A stretch of 64,000 nucleotides of DNA from CALRGE01 sp964360635 (GCA_964360635.1 CAYHXO010000004.1:28306-92305); one strand, 5' to 3'; shown: positions 42,160 through 50,769, counted from the first letter of the stretch. Notes: generated from the sequence alone by a model not told the origin. Program-made: numbers and translations.

Positions 42160-44379
42160 TCAATCGTAATACGCGTCATAAGCATTCGAAGCCATCATCA
42201 CAACTTCGGCTCGAGTGACGTCATTTTCAGGTCTGAAGCTGCCATCACTATAACCGTCTACAATGTCATCTTCATAAGCGATGATTGTTGCATATGCAAA
42301 CCAGTCATCAACACTAACGTCGTAGAAAGGAATATCGGAAGAACTGAATCCATATCTGGTTTGTCCTGCAATTCGTATCAAAATTGTCAGCGCCTCCGCA
42401 CGATTTATTGCATTGTTAGGTTTGAAACTACCATCCTCATAACCATTTATGAAATCATGATCTTCAGCAAGTGAGATATAACTGTAATACCAATCACTAG
42501 AGTAAACGTCATTGAAACCCTCTCCTGTATAACCTGAAGGAGAGTATCCTGCATTTAGAAGTGCAATCTTCAAGAACTCTGCTCGTGTGATTGTTAGATC
42601 TGGTTCAAATCTATAAGCACTTCTACCGCTAACAATGCCACGGCAATACAGCTTCTCAATAACAGTTTCCGCCCAGTGACCGAACACATCGTCAAATGGC
42701 TGATAACAACCTGTGGCGTCATAAGTAAGAGTCACATTTGAGCTTTGCTGAGAATCCGTGTGATCATCTCTATCGCTCAAAAAATTCGCATAATAAGTTT
42801 TGTATTTTGAAGCCATCACTTTGAATTTTGTTGCAGTATCTGAAAGTGGAACGGCACAACCGTAATAACCAGATCCGATATAATTACAAACAATTTCCAA
42901 GTCATCTCCGGCTTTCACTGTCGCATTGGAGATTGCGGTGCCTCCCTCATTAGACACCTTAACTTTATATGCAAACTTCATCGTAAGACTCTTGTAAGTA
43001 GTGTCATCTTCCAAAGACTCTGTTGAAAAAGAATTTGCAACATATCCATCAGCCTCAACTTGAACAGTGTAGGAAGTATCCGTCGCGCTTCCATTCAAAC
43101 TCAAAATATAGTTACCGTTGTTGTTATTTGTAAATCCATAGATCTCATTATCGGTAGCACTACTAACATCAAAGTCATCGTCATCAAGCCCTTTTAATGA
43201 AGCGCCATCTTCATTAACAACATCAATACTCAAAGTTGCATATTCATCAGGAGTATCTGTGCCACCAGAGCTACTACTTTCTGTTAAAGTCACTGAAGTT
43301 GTAATTTGAGAATCTACGGTTTCATCACGCTGACCTGCCAAAACCGTGCTTTTTGTTGTGTATCCACTCTTTGTAACAACCAAATCTTCCGCCGCCAAAG
43401 TTCCATCTTTCGTAATTGAAAGTGCACAGTATGCAAAAACAGCACCAATATCACAAGTAACACCATTTGCCACAACTAAATCAGGAACAATATAAGTTCC
43501 ACTACTATTTTTCACCTGAACAACATGAGTATATTGAAAATCTCCGGTAACTGTTTTTCTTGAACCTAAATCAGATAGATCACCGCTTGTAATTGTTTGC
43601 GCAACATAATTTGAAGGTGAAACCAAAATGCTGTAGTTGTTATCAGAATTGTTGTTCTCTAGCGCGAATGCATAAACACCATCATCTTCATCTCTAAATC
43701 CTTGAACAGTATTCCCTGAACCACCTGAAACAGTAAAATCATCTTCTGTGAGAGATTCATTTAAGTCAGTACCCCTTTCTGTTTCCGCAATCAGTGCAAA
43801 ATTATATGCTCGCAATGCTATTTGTGAAACTTCTGCAACCTCACTAACACTTGTTGAACTATTCGCATCAATTCTCACCCAAAAATTCTTTTCATTATCA
43901 ACTGTAGCTTGGGAATAACTCGATTCATCCCATGCGCCTGGAATATCGAATGAAATTGTTTGCTTGCCGGTCTCTGAAAAGTTACTTGAGCTATCATCAA
44001 AATCTAAACTAGACCAAGTTCCATTGTTATAATATTCAAGTTTAAAATCTTTACTGCTTGAAGAAGAAGAAACAGCTGTCACATCTATATCAAAACCGAT
44101 TTTATCGAATTTATAATTAGAGCCGATATACAACATTGTGCCGTCATCGGGAAAATAGACATCACTCATGGCAATATCTTTGGCATCAGCCGTGTAATCT
44201 GCATATTCCCCATTCGACTGATTATAGTTAAAAACCGCATCCGCGTAAGTATTCATATCTGCAATAGACATAACTCCAACACCTATTGTTGTCTCTATTG
44301 TTGTGAGTGAAAAAGCCGAAGCCGGCAAACTTGAAAGTAGATAGAAAAATATACCTAACAGTATTGAGTGTTTTTTCAT
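42160..44379 (-). CDS. S-layer-type protein with SLH domains, paralog of 15449-17680
   Basis: 739 aa. Signal peptide ~1-23 (ASA). Same architecture as the other copy: the N-terminal YYNGTWSSLDFDDSS domain, repeats with IYGFTNNNNGNYIL, and three SLH repeats at the C-terminus (DVFGHWAETVIEKLYCRG, DVYSSDWYYSYI, DVSVDDWFAYAT). It should bind the cell wall through the SLH repeats and form surface lattice. A 25-kb distance between the copies suggests a dispersed duplication. Confidence 0.88.
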   Translation of the reverse strand: MKKHSILLGIFFYLLSSLPASAFSLTTIETTIGVGVMSIADMNTYADAVFNYNQSNGEYADYTADAKDIAMSDVYFPDDGTMLYIGSNYKFDKIGFDIDVTAVSSSSSSKDFKLEYYNNGTWSSLDFDDSSSNFSETGKQTISFDIPGAWDESSYSQATVDNEKNFWVRIDANSSTSVSEVAEVSQIALRAYNFALIAETERGTDLNESLTEDDFTVSGGSGNTVQGFRDEDDGVYAFALENNNSDNNYSILVSPSNYVAQTITSGDLSDLGSRKTVTGDFQYTHVVQVKNSSGTYIVPDLVVANGVTCDIGAVFAYCALSITKDGTLAAEDLVVTKSGYTTKSTVLAGQRDETVDSQITTSVTLTESSSSGGTDTPDEYATLSIDVVNEDGASLKGLDDDDFDVSSATDNEIYGFTNNNNGNYILSLNGSATDTSYTVQVEADGYVANSFSTESLEDDTTYKSLTMKFAYKVKVSNEGGTAISNATVKAGDDLEIVCNYIGSGYYGCAVPLSDTATKFKVMASKYKTYYANFLSDRDDHTDSQQSSNVTLTYDATGCYQPFDDVFGHWAETVIEKLYCRGIVSGRSAYRFEPDLTITRAEFLKIALLNAGYSPSGYTGEGFNDVYSSDWYYSYISLAEDHDFINGYEDGSFKPNNAINRAEALTILIRIAGQTRYGFSSSDIPFYDVSVDDWFAYATIIAYEDDIVDGYSDGSFRPENDVTRAEVVMMASNAYDAYYD

Positions 44380-44404
44380 AGAATTTTTATTGGTGAGCGC
44401 ATAT

Positions 44405-45019
44405 TTATACTACCACAAGGATAGCCGTCTTCAACCAGAAAAAAACCGTAGAAACAACTGTCCAGACAAGAGAAAAACCAAAAACATTTTTCAAAAAATA
44501 CAGATCGACAACCATAAATATTAAAAAATATGGCATGCTCTTGTTCATAAAAGCTTGATAGCGCGCCCTCCATTTTACAGGCACAAACAAAATCAAAAAT
44601 TTAGATCCATCCAGCGGTGGAAAAGGTAACAAGTTAAATAAGAATAGAACTAAGCTTAAATCGAGAGTCGCATCGAGAAATCCACTCAAGAAATTCGTAG
44701 GCATATAATTCACAAAAATTGCCACAACAAGAGCAATCATTAAATTCATCGCCGGGCCGGCTAAAGCGGTTAAAGCCTCATCTCTACCGGGATTTTTGAA
44801 ATTTCGAGGATTGATCGGCACCGGCTTTCCCCAACCAATCCCGGCAATAAAAAGCATCACTGTACCAAATAAATCAAGATGTCTAATCGGGTTCAAACTG
44901 AGTCTTCCATTTCTTTCCGGAGTCGGATCACCCAACCTGTTAGCAAGCCAGGCGTGAGAGTACTCATGTAGCGTCAAAACCACAATCAGTGCTGCCAAAT
45001 AATTGATATCTAAAAACAT
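44405..45019 (-). CDS. Site-2 protease family (M50) intramembrane metalloprotease
   Basis: 204 aa from the ATG at 45019. An ATG two codons earlier lies between the -10 box and this start, and TTGGCA-N17-TAGACT-N6-ATG fits only the later one. The zinc motif HEYSH (~residues 18-22) is in the first helix; a second ligand motif NLLPFPPLDG (~130-140) is present with Asp. About five membrane helices. This is the short FtsH/S2P-like class lacking a PDZ domain. It likely cuts membrane-bound anti-sigma or signal peptides. Confidence 0.9.
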   Translation of the reverse strand: MFLDINYLAALIVVLTLHEYSHAWLANRLGDPTPERNGRLSLNPIRHLDLFGTVMLFIAGIGWGKPVPINPRNFKNPGRDEALTALAGPAMNLMIALVVAIFVNYMPTNFLSGFLDATLDLSLVLFLFNLLPFPPLDGSKFLILFVPVKWRARYQAFMNKSMPYFLIFMVVDLYFLKNVFGFSLVWTVVSTVFFWLKTAILVVV

Positions 45020-45025
45020 AGCCAT

Positions 45026-45054
45026 AGTCTAGACTCAAAAATTCAGCTTGCCAA
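45026..45054 (-). promoter_or_regulatory. Leaderless promoter of the M50 protease
   Basis: Minus strand: -35 TTGGCA (45049-45054), 17-base spacer, -10 TAGACT (45026-45031), six bases, ATG at 45019. The match to consensus is strong. Confidence 0.7.
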
Positions 45055-45099
45055 ATCTTATTTCCTACCCTAAGATGCCTCAGTCTTGACCCTATTTTT

Positions 45100-45351
45100 A
45101 TGTCTAGAGTTTGTCAACTTACAGGCGCAAAGCCAAAATCCGGACACAACGTGTCTCACTCAAATCTAAAAACCAAGAGAAGGTTTAACCTGAATTTGGT
45201 AAAAAAATCTGTAGTAGACCCTCAAACCGGACACAAAGTACATCTTCGTATCACAGCGCGAGCACTAAGAACCCTTGCAAAGAATCCAAAAAAGTTCGCT
45301 GCACAGATTCACGCCTTCGCAAAAAAGAGCTTGAAAAAGTTTTCGAAGTAA
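45100..45351 (+). CDS. rpmB: Ribosomal protein bL28
   Basis: 83 aa, basic. It starts MSRVCQLTGAKPKSGHNVSHSN (in two parts: SRVCQLTGAKP, SGHNVSHSN), the bL28 signature, with a TKRRFNLNL block and a Lys-rich end. It is a large-subunit protein. It is slightly longer than many bL28 (~63-78). A strong terminator follows. Confidence 0.96.
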   Translation: MSRVCQLTGAKPKSGHNVSHSNLKTKRRFNLNLVKKSVVDPQTGHKVHLRITARALRTLAKNPKKFAAQIHAFAKKSLKKFSK

Positions 45352-45388
45352 AATAAACTGATGTCGCTTTCGGAATAAGCAACAAAAG

Positions 45389-45418
45389 AAGCTCCCATCT
45401 CCATGGGGCTTTTTTTGT
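45389..45418 (+). terminator. Intrinsic terminator after rpmB
   Basis: AAGC(T)CCCAT pairs with ATGGGGCTT (one bulged T), loop CTCC, followed by a T run. Confidence 0.8.
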
Positions 45419-45446
45419 TGGAGAATTTTGTTTTAAATCTCTTAGC

Positions 45447-45474
45447 TTGTCTACTCCGCAACTAATGCTAAAAT
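45447..45474 (+). promoter_or_regulatory. tRNA-Ser promoter
   Basis: -35 TTGTCT (45447-45452), 16-base spacer, extended -10 TGCTAAAAT (hexamer 45469-45474). The tRNA starts 10 bases later. Confidence 0.6.
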
Positions 45475-45484
45475 GTGACCTCAC

Positions 45485-45574
45485 GGAGAGGTCGCATAGT
45501 GGCCTAGTGCGCACGCTTGGAAAGCGTGTGAGCTCGAAAGGGTTCCGGGAGTTCGAATCTCCCCCTCTCCGCCA
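45485..45574 (+). tRNA. tRNA-Ser (GGA anticodon)
   Basis: 90 bases with a class II long variable arm. Acceptor GGAGAGG/CCTCTCC, anticodon stem CACGC/GCGTG with loop TTGGAAA, T-loop TTCGAAT. The 3' GCCA is encoded. GGA reads TCC and TCT. Confidence 0.97.
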
Positions 45575-45595
45575 AAATATGAGTTTATTATTTCA

Positions 45596-46756
45596 TCAAA
45601 CTTGACGCTTTTTTTTAAACAAAGTTACCGCCACCAATGTTGTAATCGGCACTGCAAGAACTAAACCGGCAGAAGCTACCAATGTCCTTACAATTTCCTC
45701 GGCGATTAATTCGTTACTAACGAGATATCCTATTGGATAATCGCCCAAGAAAAACAGAAGAACCAGCGGAAGCGACGCCCCGGTATATGCAAGGACAAGA
45801 GTATTCACCACGGCTGAAATATGATCCCTGCCTAAAGCCATGGCCTTTTTGAAAAGTTGTGATCTACCAAGTGTAGGATCGGTTAAAACCAGTTCTGATA
45901 CAACGGATGCCTGAGTAATAGCGATGTCATCAAGTACTCCTATAGCCGCAATCGTAATACCTGCGACAAGCAACCCAATAAGATTAATTGTATTTTTCAC
46001 CTCGAAAGTAAGAAATATCGCTTCTTCACTGGAAGCACCGGTGAAATTCATGACGTACACTAAAAAATGAGCGACCAATCCAACAAACAGTAAGGTTGAT
46101 GAAATGCCGATAAGCGCGGACAAAGATTTTCTATTAAATCCGTAACTCACATACAAGGTACCCAAAAGAATTAGTACCGCCCCAATCAAGCTTGTGCTTA
46201 CAGGGTTTGCGCCGCTCAATATACGAGGAATCATGAAAGTGAAAATCACCGAGAAACTGAATATAAGCGCAATAAAGGCATTAATTCCTTTTCTTCCACT
46301 CGTAGCCACCACGAGAAAAAAGAAAAATATCCCAAGTAAAAACAAACCTCTATCTCTTTCTACAGCAATGATTTCATAAGACTCATTAAAGTCTTCATAT
46401 GAAAAAGCCTGAACATAAATTTGATCTCCTGCTTTCAGGGGACTAAAATTATTTGTTAAGGTAACGAGCTTTGTTGTGTCTCCAATGGGCACCTCGGTTA
46501 AAAGTTCCTGTGTTGTAACAACAAAGGTGTCATCTTCCTCTGTGAAATCTCGCTCACTGATAACCTGCACCACTTCTGCTTTAATAATTTCACCATCATC
46601 TACAATTTGCTCTCTTTGAAAAGACTTCCTATCAAGGAAGAAAAATGAGCTGATCGATAAAATTAAAATAAGCGCAACGATATATTTGTTCGGGTGGCAG
46701 AGATACCTTTCCTTAAATGTTTTTTTATTAACCATTTTCATGATTCCATCATACAT
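45596..46756 (-). CDS. YibE/F-family multi-spanning membrane protein
   Basis: 386 aa from the ATG at 46756 (MYDGIMKMVNKK), chosen because TATACA lies seven bases upstream; a longer frame to 46840 would include this promoter. One N-terminal helix, an extracytoplasmic domain (~residues 45-150), then about seven helices with GVLDDIAITQASVV and ALGRDHISAVVNTLVLAYTG, the YibE/F hallmarks. Function unknown; transport is suspected for the family. Confidence 0.85.
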   Translation of the reverse strand: MYDGIMKMVNKKTFKERYLCHPNKYIVALILILSISSFFFLDRKSFQREQIVDDGEIIKAEVVQVISERDFTEEDDTFVVTTQELLTEVPIGDTTKLVTLTNNFSPLKAGDQIYVQAFSYEDFNESYEIIAVERDRGLFLLGIFFFFLVVATSGRKGINAFIALIFSFSVIFTFMIPRILSGANPVSTSLIGAVLILLGTLYVSYGFNRKSLSALIGISSTLLFVGLVAHFLVYVMNFTGASSEEAIFLTFEVKNTINLIGLLVAGITIAAIGVLDDIAITQASVVSELVLTDPTLGRSQLFKKAMALGRDHISAVVNTLVLAYTGASLPLVLLFFLGDYPIGYLVSNELIAEEIVRTLVASAGLVLAVPITTLVAVTLFKKKRQV

Positions 46757-46865
46757 TAATTTCTGTATACTCTCACCAAGTCTTGAATTTAAACTACAAC
46801 TAATGAAAAAATTTATTTTACTTTTTTTGCTAATTCTCAACTCTCGTCCACAAGTGCAAACCCTA

Positions 46866-47120
46866 TTAATTTTTCAACCACACCTTCTTCGCCACTGAAA
46901 TCGTCAAAGTCGACAAGAAAAAACCTAACGAAGGCACAATTGCATTCACAAAAGGATTCGCCAAACCAACAAATTTAAAAAACAAAACAACCACGACATA
47001 AGTTAAAAACAAAATCAAAATCCTCCTTGTCCAACTCGTTTCCCAAGCTTTGTCCAAATCAACTCGCTTATTGCGCGCTTTAATTTCTTGAATCTCTTTC
47101 TGAAGTTTCTTAAGAGTCAT
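46866..47120 (-). CDS. Small membrane protein, two helices
   Basis: 84 aa. A charged N-terminal helix (~1-28) is followed by two hydrophobic helices (~32-50 and 56-72). Not recognised. It follows the DUF1761 gene with a 4-base gap, so the two are co-transcribed. Confidence 0.65.
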   Translation of the reverse strand: MTLKKLQKEIQEIKARNKRVDLDKAWETSWTRRILILFLTYVVVVLFFKFVGLANPFVNAIVPSLGFFLSTLTISVAKKVWLKN

Positions 47121-47124
47121 GAGA

Positions 47125-47535
47125 TTAAAATGCAGACAAAACTGCAGCGATAATTAAAAGTGAAACCAGTTGATGAGAAGTATTTATCAAAAAAAGTTTT
47201 GCCGGTTTGCTTTCCCATAAAAATCCACCTGCCGTGACAGGCATAACAAAACCAAGCCAAATCCAAGCTGCCATTTGTAAGTAATTTGAAAGATTTTTTT
47301 CAGACAGGAAAGAAACAAAATGTGCAAAAATAAAAGCTGTCAAAATCACCAATAAAAACATTATCGCCATCGATTGATTCGCCTTCGCCTTATTTTTTTC
47401 CATTTCCTTTGGATCAATTTTCATTAACTTCATCCAAACATTCCCAAAAAGCAGTGGTGAATACCACATTCCTCCTACAATAAAAGAAAGTACTGCGGCA
47501 ATTAAAACTGCGTAATAAGGGACAGCAAGTTCCAT
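47125..47535 (-). CDS. DUF1761-family membrane protein
   Basis: 136 aa from the ATG at 47535 (MELAVPYYAVLIAAVLSFIV), the family's usual N-terminus. Four helices. SFIVGGMWYSPLLFG(N/K)W and KPAKLFLINTSHQLVSLLI fit DUF1761. Role unknown. Confidence 0.82.
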   Translation of the reverse strand: MELAVPYYAVLIAAVLSFIVGGMWYSPLLFGNVWMKLMKIDPKEMEKNKAKANQSMAIMFLLVILTAFIFAHFVSFLSEKNLSNYLQMAAWIWLGFVMPVTAGGFLWESKPAKLFLINTSHQLVSLLIIAAVLSAF

Positions 47536-47550
47536 AAATAATTTATTGTT

Positions 47551-47567
47551 AGTACAATCATTGTACT
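47551..47567. promoter_or_regulatory. Perfect palindrome AGTACAAT-C-ATTGTACT upstream of DUF1761 gene
   Basis: Eight-base arms pair exactly around one C, 15 bases before the chosen DUF1761 start (47535). The position suits an operator; the binding protein is unknown. Confidence 0.45.
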
Positions 47568-47613
47568 CCAAGCTCAAGCATAGAGTAATATATTTTTGTT
47601 TTAACCACACAAT

Positions 47614-48096
47614 ATGAAAAACAACTACTACATCGCCGGTCTAAGAATTTCTTTAGGTTTCATTTTTCTCTGGGCATTTTTAGATAAAGTTTTTGGCTTA
47701 GGATTTGCAACAACAGCAGATAAATCATGGCTGGCAGGAGGATCTCCAACATCAGGATTTCTCGGGAATGCTGTGCACGGACCATTCGCTGAAATTTTTC
47801 ATAACATGTCTGGTGTGATTGCCGTTGATTGGCTTTTCATGCTCGGCCTACTTTTAATTGGACTAGCTTTAATTTTGGGAGTCGGCATGAAAATTGCAAC
47901 ATATACAGGATCTCTATTACTGTTAATGATGTGGCTTTCTCTACTTCCACCATCAAACAACCCGATAATCGACGATCATATCATCTATATTTTAGCACTT
48001 TTTGTTTTAAAAAATCTTGAGGCAGGAAAAGTTTTTGGCTTTGGAAAAATTTGGTCACAAAGCACTATCGTAAAAAAGTTTCCAATCCTCGAGTAA
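47614..48096 (+). CDS. DoxX-like / thiosulfate:quinone oxidoreductase small subunit family
   Basis: 160 aa with four helices and LRISLGFIFLWAFLDKVFGLGF at the N-terminus (shown in pieces: ISLGFIFLWAFLDKVFG). Sequence 'GSPTSGFL' and 'GVGMKIATYTGSLLLLMMW' match DoxX/TQO DoxD. Membrane redox or quinone-linked functions are proposed for the family. The stop is directly before the stop of the convergent HAD-like gene. Confidence 0.82.
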   Translation: MKNNYYIAGLRISLGFIFLWAFLDKVFGLGFATTADKSWLAGGSPTSGFLGNAVHGPFAEIFHNMSGVIAVDWLFMLGLLLIGLALILGVGMKIATYTGSLLLLMMWLSLLPPSNNPIIDDHIIYILALFVLKNLEAGKVFGFGKIWSQSTIVKKFPILE

Positions 48097-49062
48097 TTAT
48101 AAAGCAATCAAATTACTCAAAACTGTCCCTGCTCTCGCCTTTATATGTTTTGCAATCGCAAGACCGGAATTAGTAGTATTTGGTGTCATTTTTAAAGACA
48201 AAAAAACATCCTCATTAATCTGATTTTTACCAAAAAGATAAGGCAATGAAGCCATCAACTCAGGGATGCTATCGATTACTTCAAGCATTTCAGCCCCCGA
48301 ACGCTCATACATTTCCAAGATCTTTGCCTTATAATGATTTCTTCTAAGATCAAGTTGCACATTTACACCAAATTTCCTCAAATCCATAGTACTTTCCACA
48401 TTACGTGGCGCACGACTATCAATTTTATATTTGCCAACATCATTAAAAATACCTATTTTCCCGGCCCGCACCTCATTTTCAATGATTCTATTTTCTGCAA
48501 ATCCTCCTTTTCTAAGTAAATTATGTATTTTCGCCGTTCGAGAATTTGTCGCAATAACAACAGAATGATCTTGTCCCAATTTATAATCCAAAGCATCAAT
48601 CGCATCAGGTTCCATAACGGCATCTTGCTCGAATCCTTCAGATGCAGATTTATACTGAGAATGTCCCCAAGCTTTTTTTCCTAAAAATTCAGTGATTTTC
48701 TTTGCAGTCTCACTTTCAGGGGCCAAACCAGCCAAAACATCTTTCAAAAAAAGCTCGGTCGCAAATGGAGTTATGAGCATATGATCAACAGCAGGTGCAA
48801 TTTTCACACCCTGGCCAAACTCATGCCAATGCTCAGGCTTATCTCGATTAGGAAAAACCACATCTCTAATTTTCATTTTAATGCCATCGTAAACTTCCTG
48901 CTGACTCATCCCGGTTTCTTTCGCAACAAATTGCGACGCTTTTATAAAATAATGGCTAAGTTCTCGTGGGCTCCCTTTTTCCAAAGCACCCATTATATCA
49001 ACATTAGTTAGCACACCATCTGCTCCATATATATCAAGCGCTTTATTTTCCATATTTGTCAT
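48097..49062 (-). CDS. HAD-like protein with degenerate nucleophile motif
   Basis: 321 aa. The N-terminal strand LDIYGADGVLTNVD fits HAD motif I (DxDGVL) but has Gly where the nucleophile Asp should be. VVIATNSRTAKIHNLLRKGGF fits motif II (Thr/Ser) and the following helix. A Lys and downstream acidic residues could be motifs III/IV. It may be a non-catalytic HAD or a related hydrolase. A TGGTATAAT box lies 11 bases before the ATG. Confidence 0.6.
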   Translation of the reverse strand: MTNMENKALDIYGADGVLTNVDIMGALEKGSPRELSHYFIKASQFVAKETGMSQQEVYDGIKMKIRDVVFPNRDKPEHWHEFGQGVKIAPAVDHMLITPFATELFLKDVLAGLAPESETAKKITEFLGKKAWGHSQYKSASEGFEQDAVMEPDAIDALDYKLGQDHSVVIATNSRTAKIHNLLRKGGFAENRIIENEVRAGKIGIFNDVGKYKIDSRAPRNVESTMDLRKFGVNVQLDLRRNHYKAKILEMYERSGAEMLEVIDSIPELMASLPYLFGKNQINEDVFLSLKMTPNTTNSGLAIAKHIKARAGTVLSNLIAL

Positions 49063-49110
49063 TAAAGGCAGGAATTATACCACTTCTCCATTTTTATACA
49101 AACACAACAA

Positions 49111-49138
49111 AAAAGACCCTCGCTAAGAGGGCCTTTTT
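49111..49138 (-). terminator. Intrinsic terminator of the small lipoprotein gene
   Basis: Minus strand: AGGCCCTC pairs with GAGGGTCT (one G-U pair) around a TTAGC loop, then a T run. Confidence 0.8.
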
Positions 49139-49148
49139 AAAATCTAAA

Positions 49149-49355
49149 TTATTGAGCTGTTGTAGTTTCTGTTGGAGTAACTTCAACTGTAGCTGTAGTT
49201 GTAGCTGTAGTTATAGCCTCTGGAGCTGCTGCCTCCACCTCTGCTGCTGCTTCTTCTGCATCAACTGCTTCGTCAGCTTTCTTAGCATTGCAACCTGCAA
49301 AAACTAAAGACATAAGAGCGAAACTTGCTAGGAGGATTTGCATGAATTTTTTCAT
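49149..49355 (-). CDS. Small lipoprotein, Ala/Glu/Thr-rich
   Basis: 68 aa. The lipoprotein signal (MKKFMQILLASFALMSLVF) ends in lipobox FAGC (Cys22). The mature part is low complexity (Ala, Glu, Thr) with no fold. Terminator follows. It may be a surface spacer protein. Confidence 0.75.
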   Translation of the reverse strand: MKKFMQILLASFALMSLVFAGCNAKKADEAVDAEEAAAEVEAAAPEAITTATTTATVEVTPTETTTAQ

Positions 49356-49444
49356 ATATTTTGGATTAGTGAATAAAATTCTGCGACGAGTTTATTACGC
49401 GAATCGAAACCTGTAAACCGAATATAGTTGCACAAGATTGCGAT

Positions 49445-49473
49445 TTGACGGCTACTATCCTTTTCCGTATCTT
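49445..49473 (+). promoter_or_regulatory. Leaderless promoter of smpB
   Basis: -35 TTGACG (49445-49450), 17-base spacer, -10 TATCTT (49468-49473), then ATCGCT and the ATG at 49480. The A of the ATG is at +1. Confidence 0.7.
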
Positions 49474-49479
49474 ATCGCT

Positions 49480-49923
49480 ATGGAAAAAGTATTAGTAAAA
49501 AATAGAAAAGCCACTTTCGACTACCAAATTCTACAAAAATTTGAGGCGGGAATAGTGCTTTTCGGTCACGAAGTAAAATCTCTCAAAAATGGAGGCGGCC
49601 AAATGCAGGGCTGTTTTGTCACAGCACGAAACGGGGAATTATATATAGAACACCTACACATCGCACCATATATAAAATCAACACTTGATGTGTATGAGCC
49701 AGAAAGGCCAAGGAAATTACTTGTAAGTAAAGCCGAAATTCAAAAAATAGCTGGAGCCTTAAAGCAAAATGGTGTTACTTTGGTCGCGCTGAGCTGCATC
49801 GCAAAAAATGGCCTCATCAAAATTGAGTTCGCTGTCGGGAAAGGTATGAAAAAATACGACAAACGCGAAAACCTCAAGAAAAAAGATGAGAAGCGACAAA
49901 TACAGCGACAAGTCAGATATTAA
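49480..49923 (+). CDS. smpB: SmpB, tmRNA-binding protein
   Basis: 147 aa from the ATG at 49480, fixed by the promoter and by the family N-terminus (VLVKNRKATFDYQILQKFEA). Motifs IVLFGHEVKSLKNGG, LYIEHLHIAPY and the basic, Lys-rich C-terminal tail are those of SmpB. It delivers tmRNA to stalled ribosomes. The tmRNA gene itself is not in this window. Confidence 0.96.
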   Translation: MEKVLVKNRKATFDYQILQKFEAGIVLFGHEVKSLKNGGGQMQGCFVTARNGELYIEHLHIAPYIKSTLDVYEPERPRKLLVSKAEIQKIAGALKQNGVTLVALSCIAKNGLIKIEFAVGKGMKKYDKRENLKKKDEKRQIQRQVRY

Positions 49924-49962
49924 CATCACCCACGCGCCGACGGTGCGCTAACTATAAAGTCC

Positions 49963-50769
49963 ATGCAAACAATTCACTCCACATTAATTTCTTCCCTTCA
50001 CGAGTATGCAAAAAAATATCAGTTTCAAAGAGCGGCAATCGGACTTTCCGGCGGTCTTGATTCCGCAGTAGCATTTTGCATCGCGGTTAGAGCCTTCGGC
50101 CCACAAAATGTAACTGCAATTATTTTGCCTGAAGTTGGGCTAACTCCTCAAGAAGACATCGAACACGCAAAAGCCTTAGTCACACATTTTGAAGCAAAAA
50201 TGCACTATCAGCCAATCAATAATTTTCTCGTCGATTTCAATTTTGTAACCTGGGAGAAAAGTGATTCAGCAAATGCAAACGTAAAAGCTCGCATCAGAAA
50301 TACTTTAATTTACAACTTCGCAAACGCGCAAAACGCACTCGTTATTGGGAGTTCAAATAAAAGTGATTTAACCATTGGTTATGGAGTAAAAAATGCCGAA
50401 CTTGGCGGTGATATTTTAGTCCTGGGCGACCTATATAAAACAGACGTAATCGAACTGGCAAGGCATCTCGGACTACCGGATGAATTGATAGAAAAAACTC
50501 CTTCTCGATGTTTGAAACCTTACCAATCCGACGAAAATGATCTACTCGCAAGCTGGCAAAAAATCGACGATATTTTAAAGCAACTCGATGCAGGAACCGA
50601 CCCGGAAACAATGATAGAAAAAGGCCAAGATTCTCTCACGGTTCACAAACTCGTTCGCCTCGTTCAAGACAGTGATCACAAACGTAGTTTTGCACCTATT
50701 TTGCCGGTCGGTAAAATTTCAAAATCAATTATGATGGCCCGCGAAGCTGAAGCAAGTACAATGAATTAA
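49963..50769 (+). CDS. nadE: NH3-dependent NAD+ synthase
   Basis: 268 aa. SGGLDSA (residues 29-35) is the pyrophosphatase P-loop, followed by ALVIGSSNKSDLTIGYGVK and VLGDLYKTDVIELA, all hallmarks of NadE. It adenylates deamido-NAD and uses ammonia to make NAD+. No glutaminase domain is fused, so ammonia is the direct donor. It shares TTAA with the stop of the convergent transglycosylase. Confidence 0.95.
   Translation: MQTIHSTLISSLHEYAKKYQFQRAAIGLSGGLDSAVAFCIAVRAFGPQNVTAIILPEVGLTPQEDIEHAKALVTHFEAKMHYQPINNFLVDFNFVTWEKSDSANANVKARIRNTLIYNFANAQNALVIGSSNKSDLTIGYGVKNAELGGDILVLGDLYKTDVIELARHLGLPDELIEKTPSRCLKPYQSDENDLLASWQKIDDILKQLDAGTDPETMIEKGQDSLTVHKLVRLVQDSDHKRSFAPILPVGKISKSIMMAREAEASTMN

Noticed and set aside
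46803..46898. A 31-codon frame starting MKKFILLFLLILNSR, like a signal peptide
   Set aside because: It runs into the 3' end of the convergent gene and has no mature protein. Possibly a remnant of a secreted-protein gene, but too short to support.
49056..49307. Cys/Ser-rich frame opposite the small lipoprotein gene
   Set aside because: The Cys runs come from reading the Ala/Thr-rich lipoprotein codons on the other strand.
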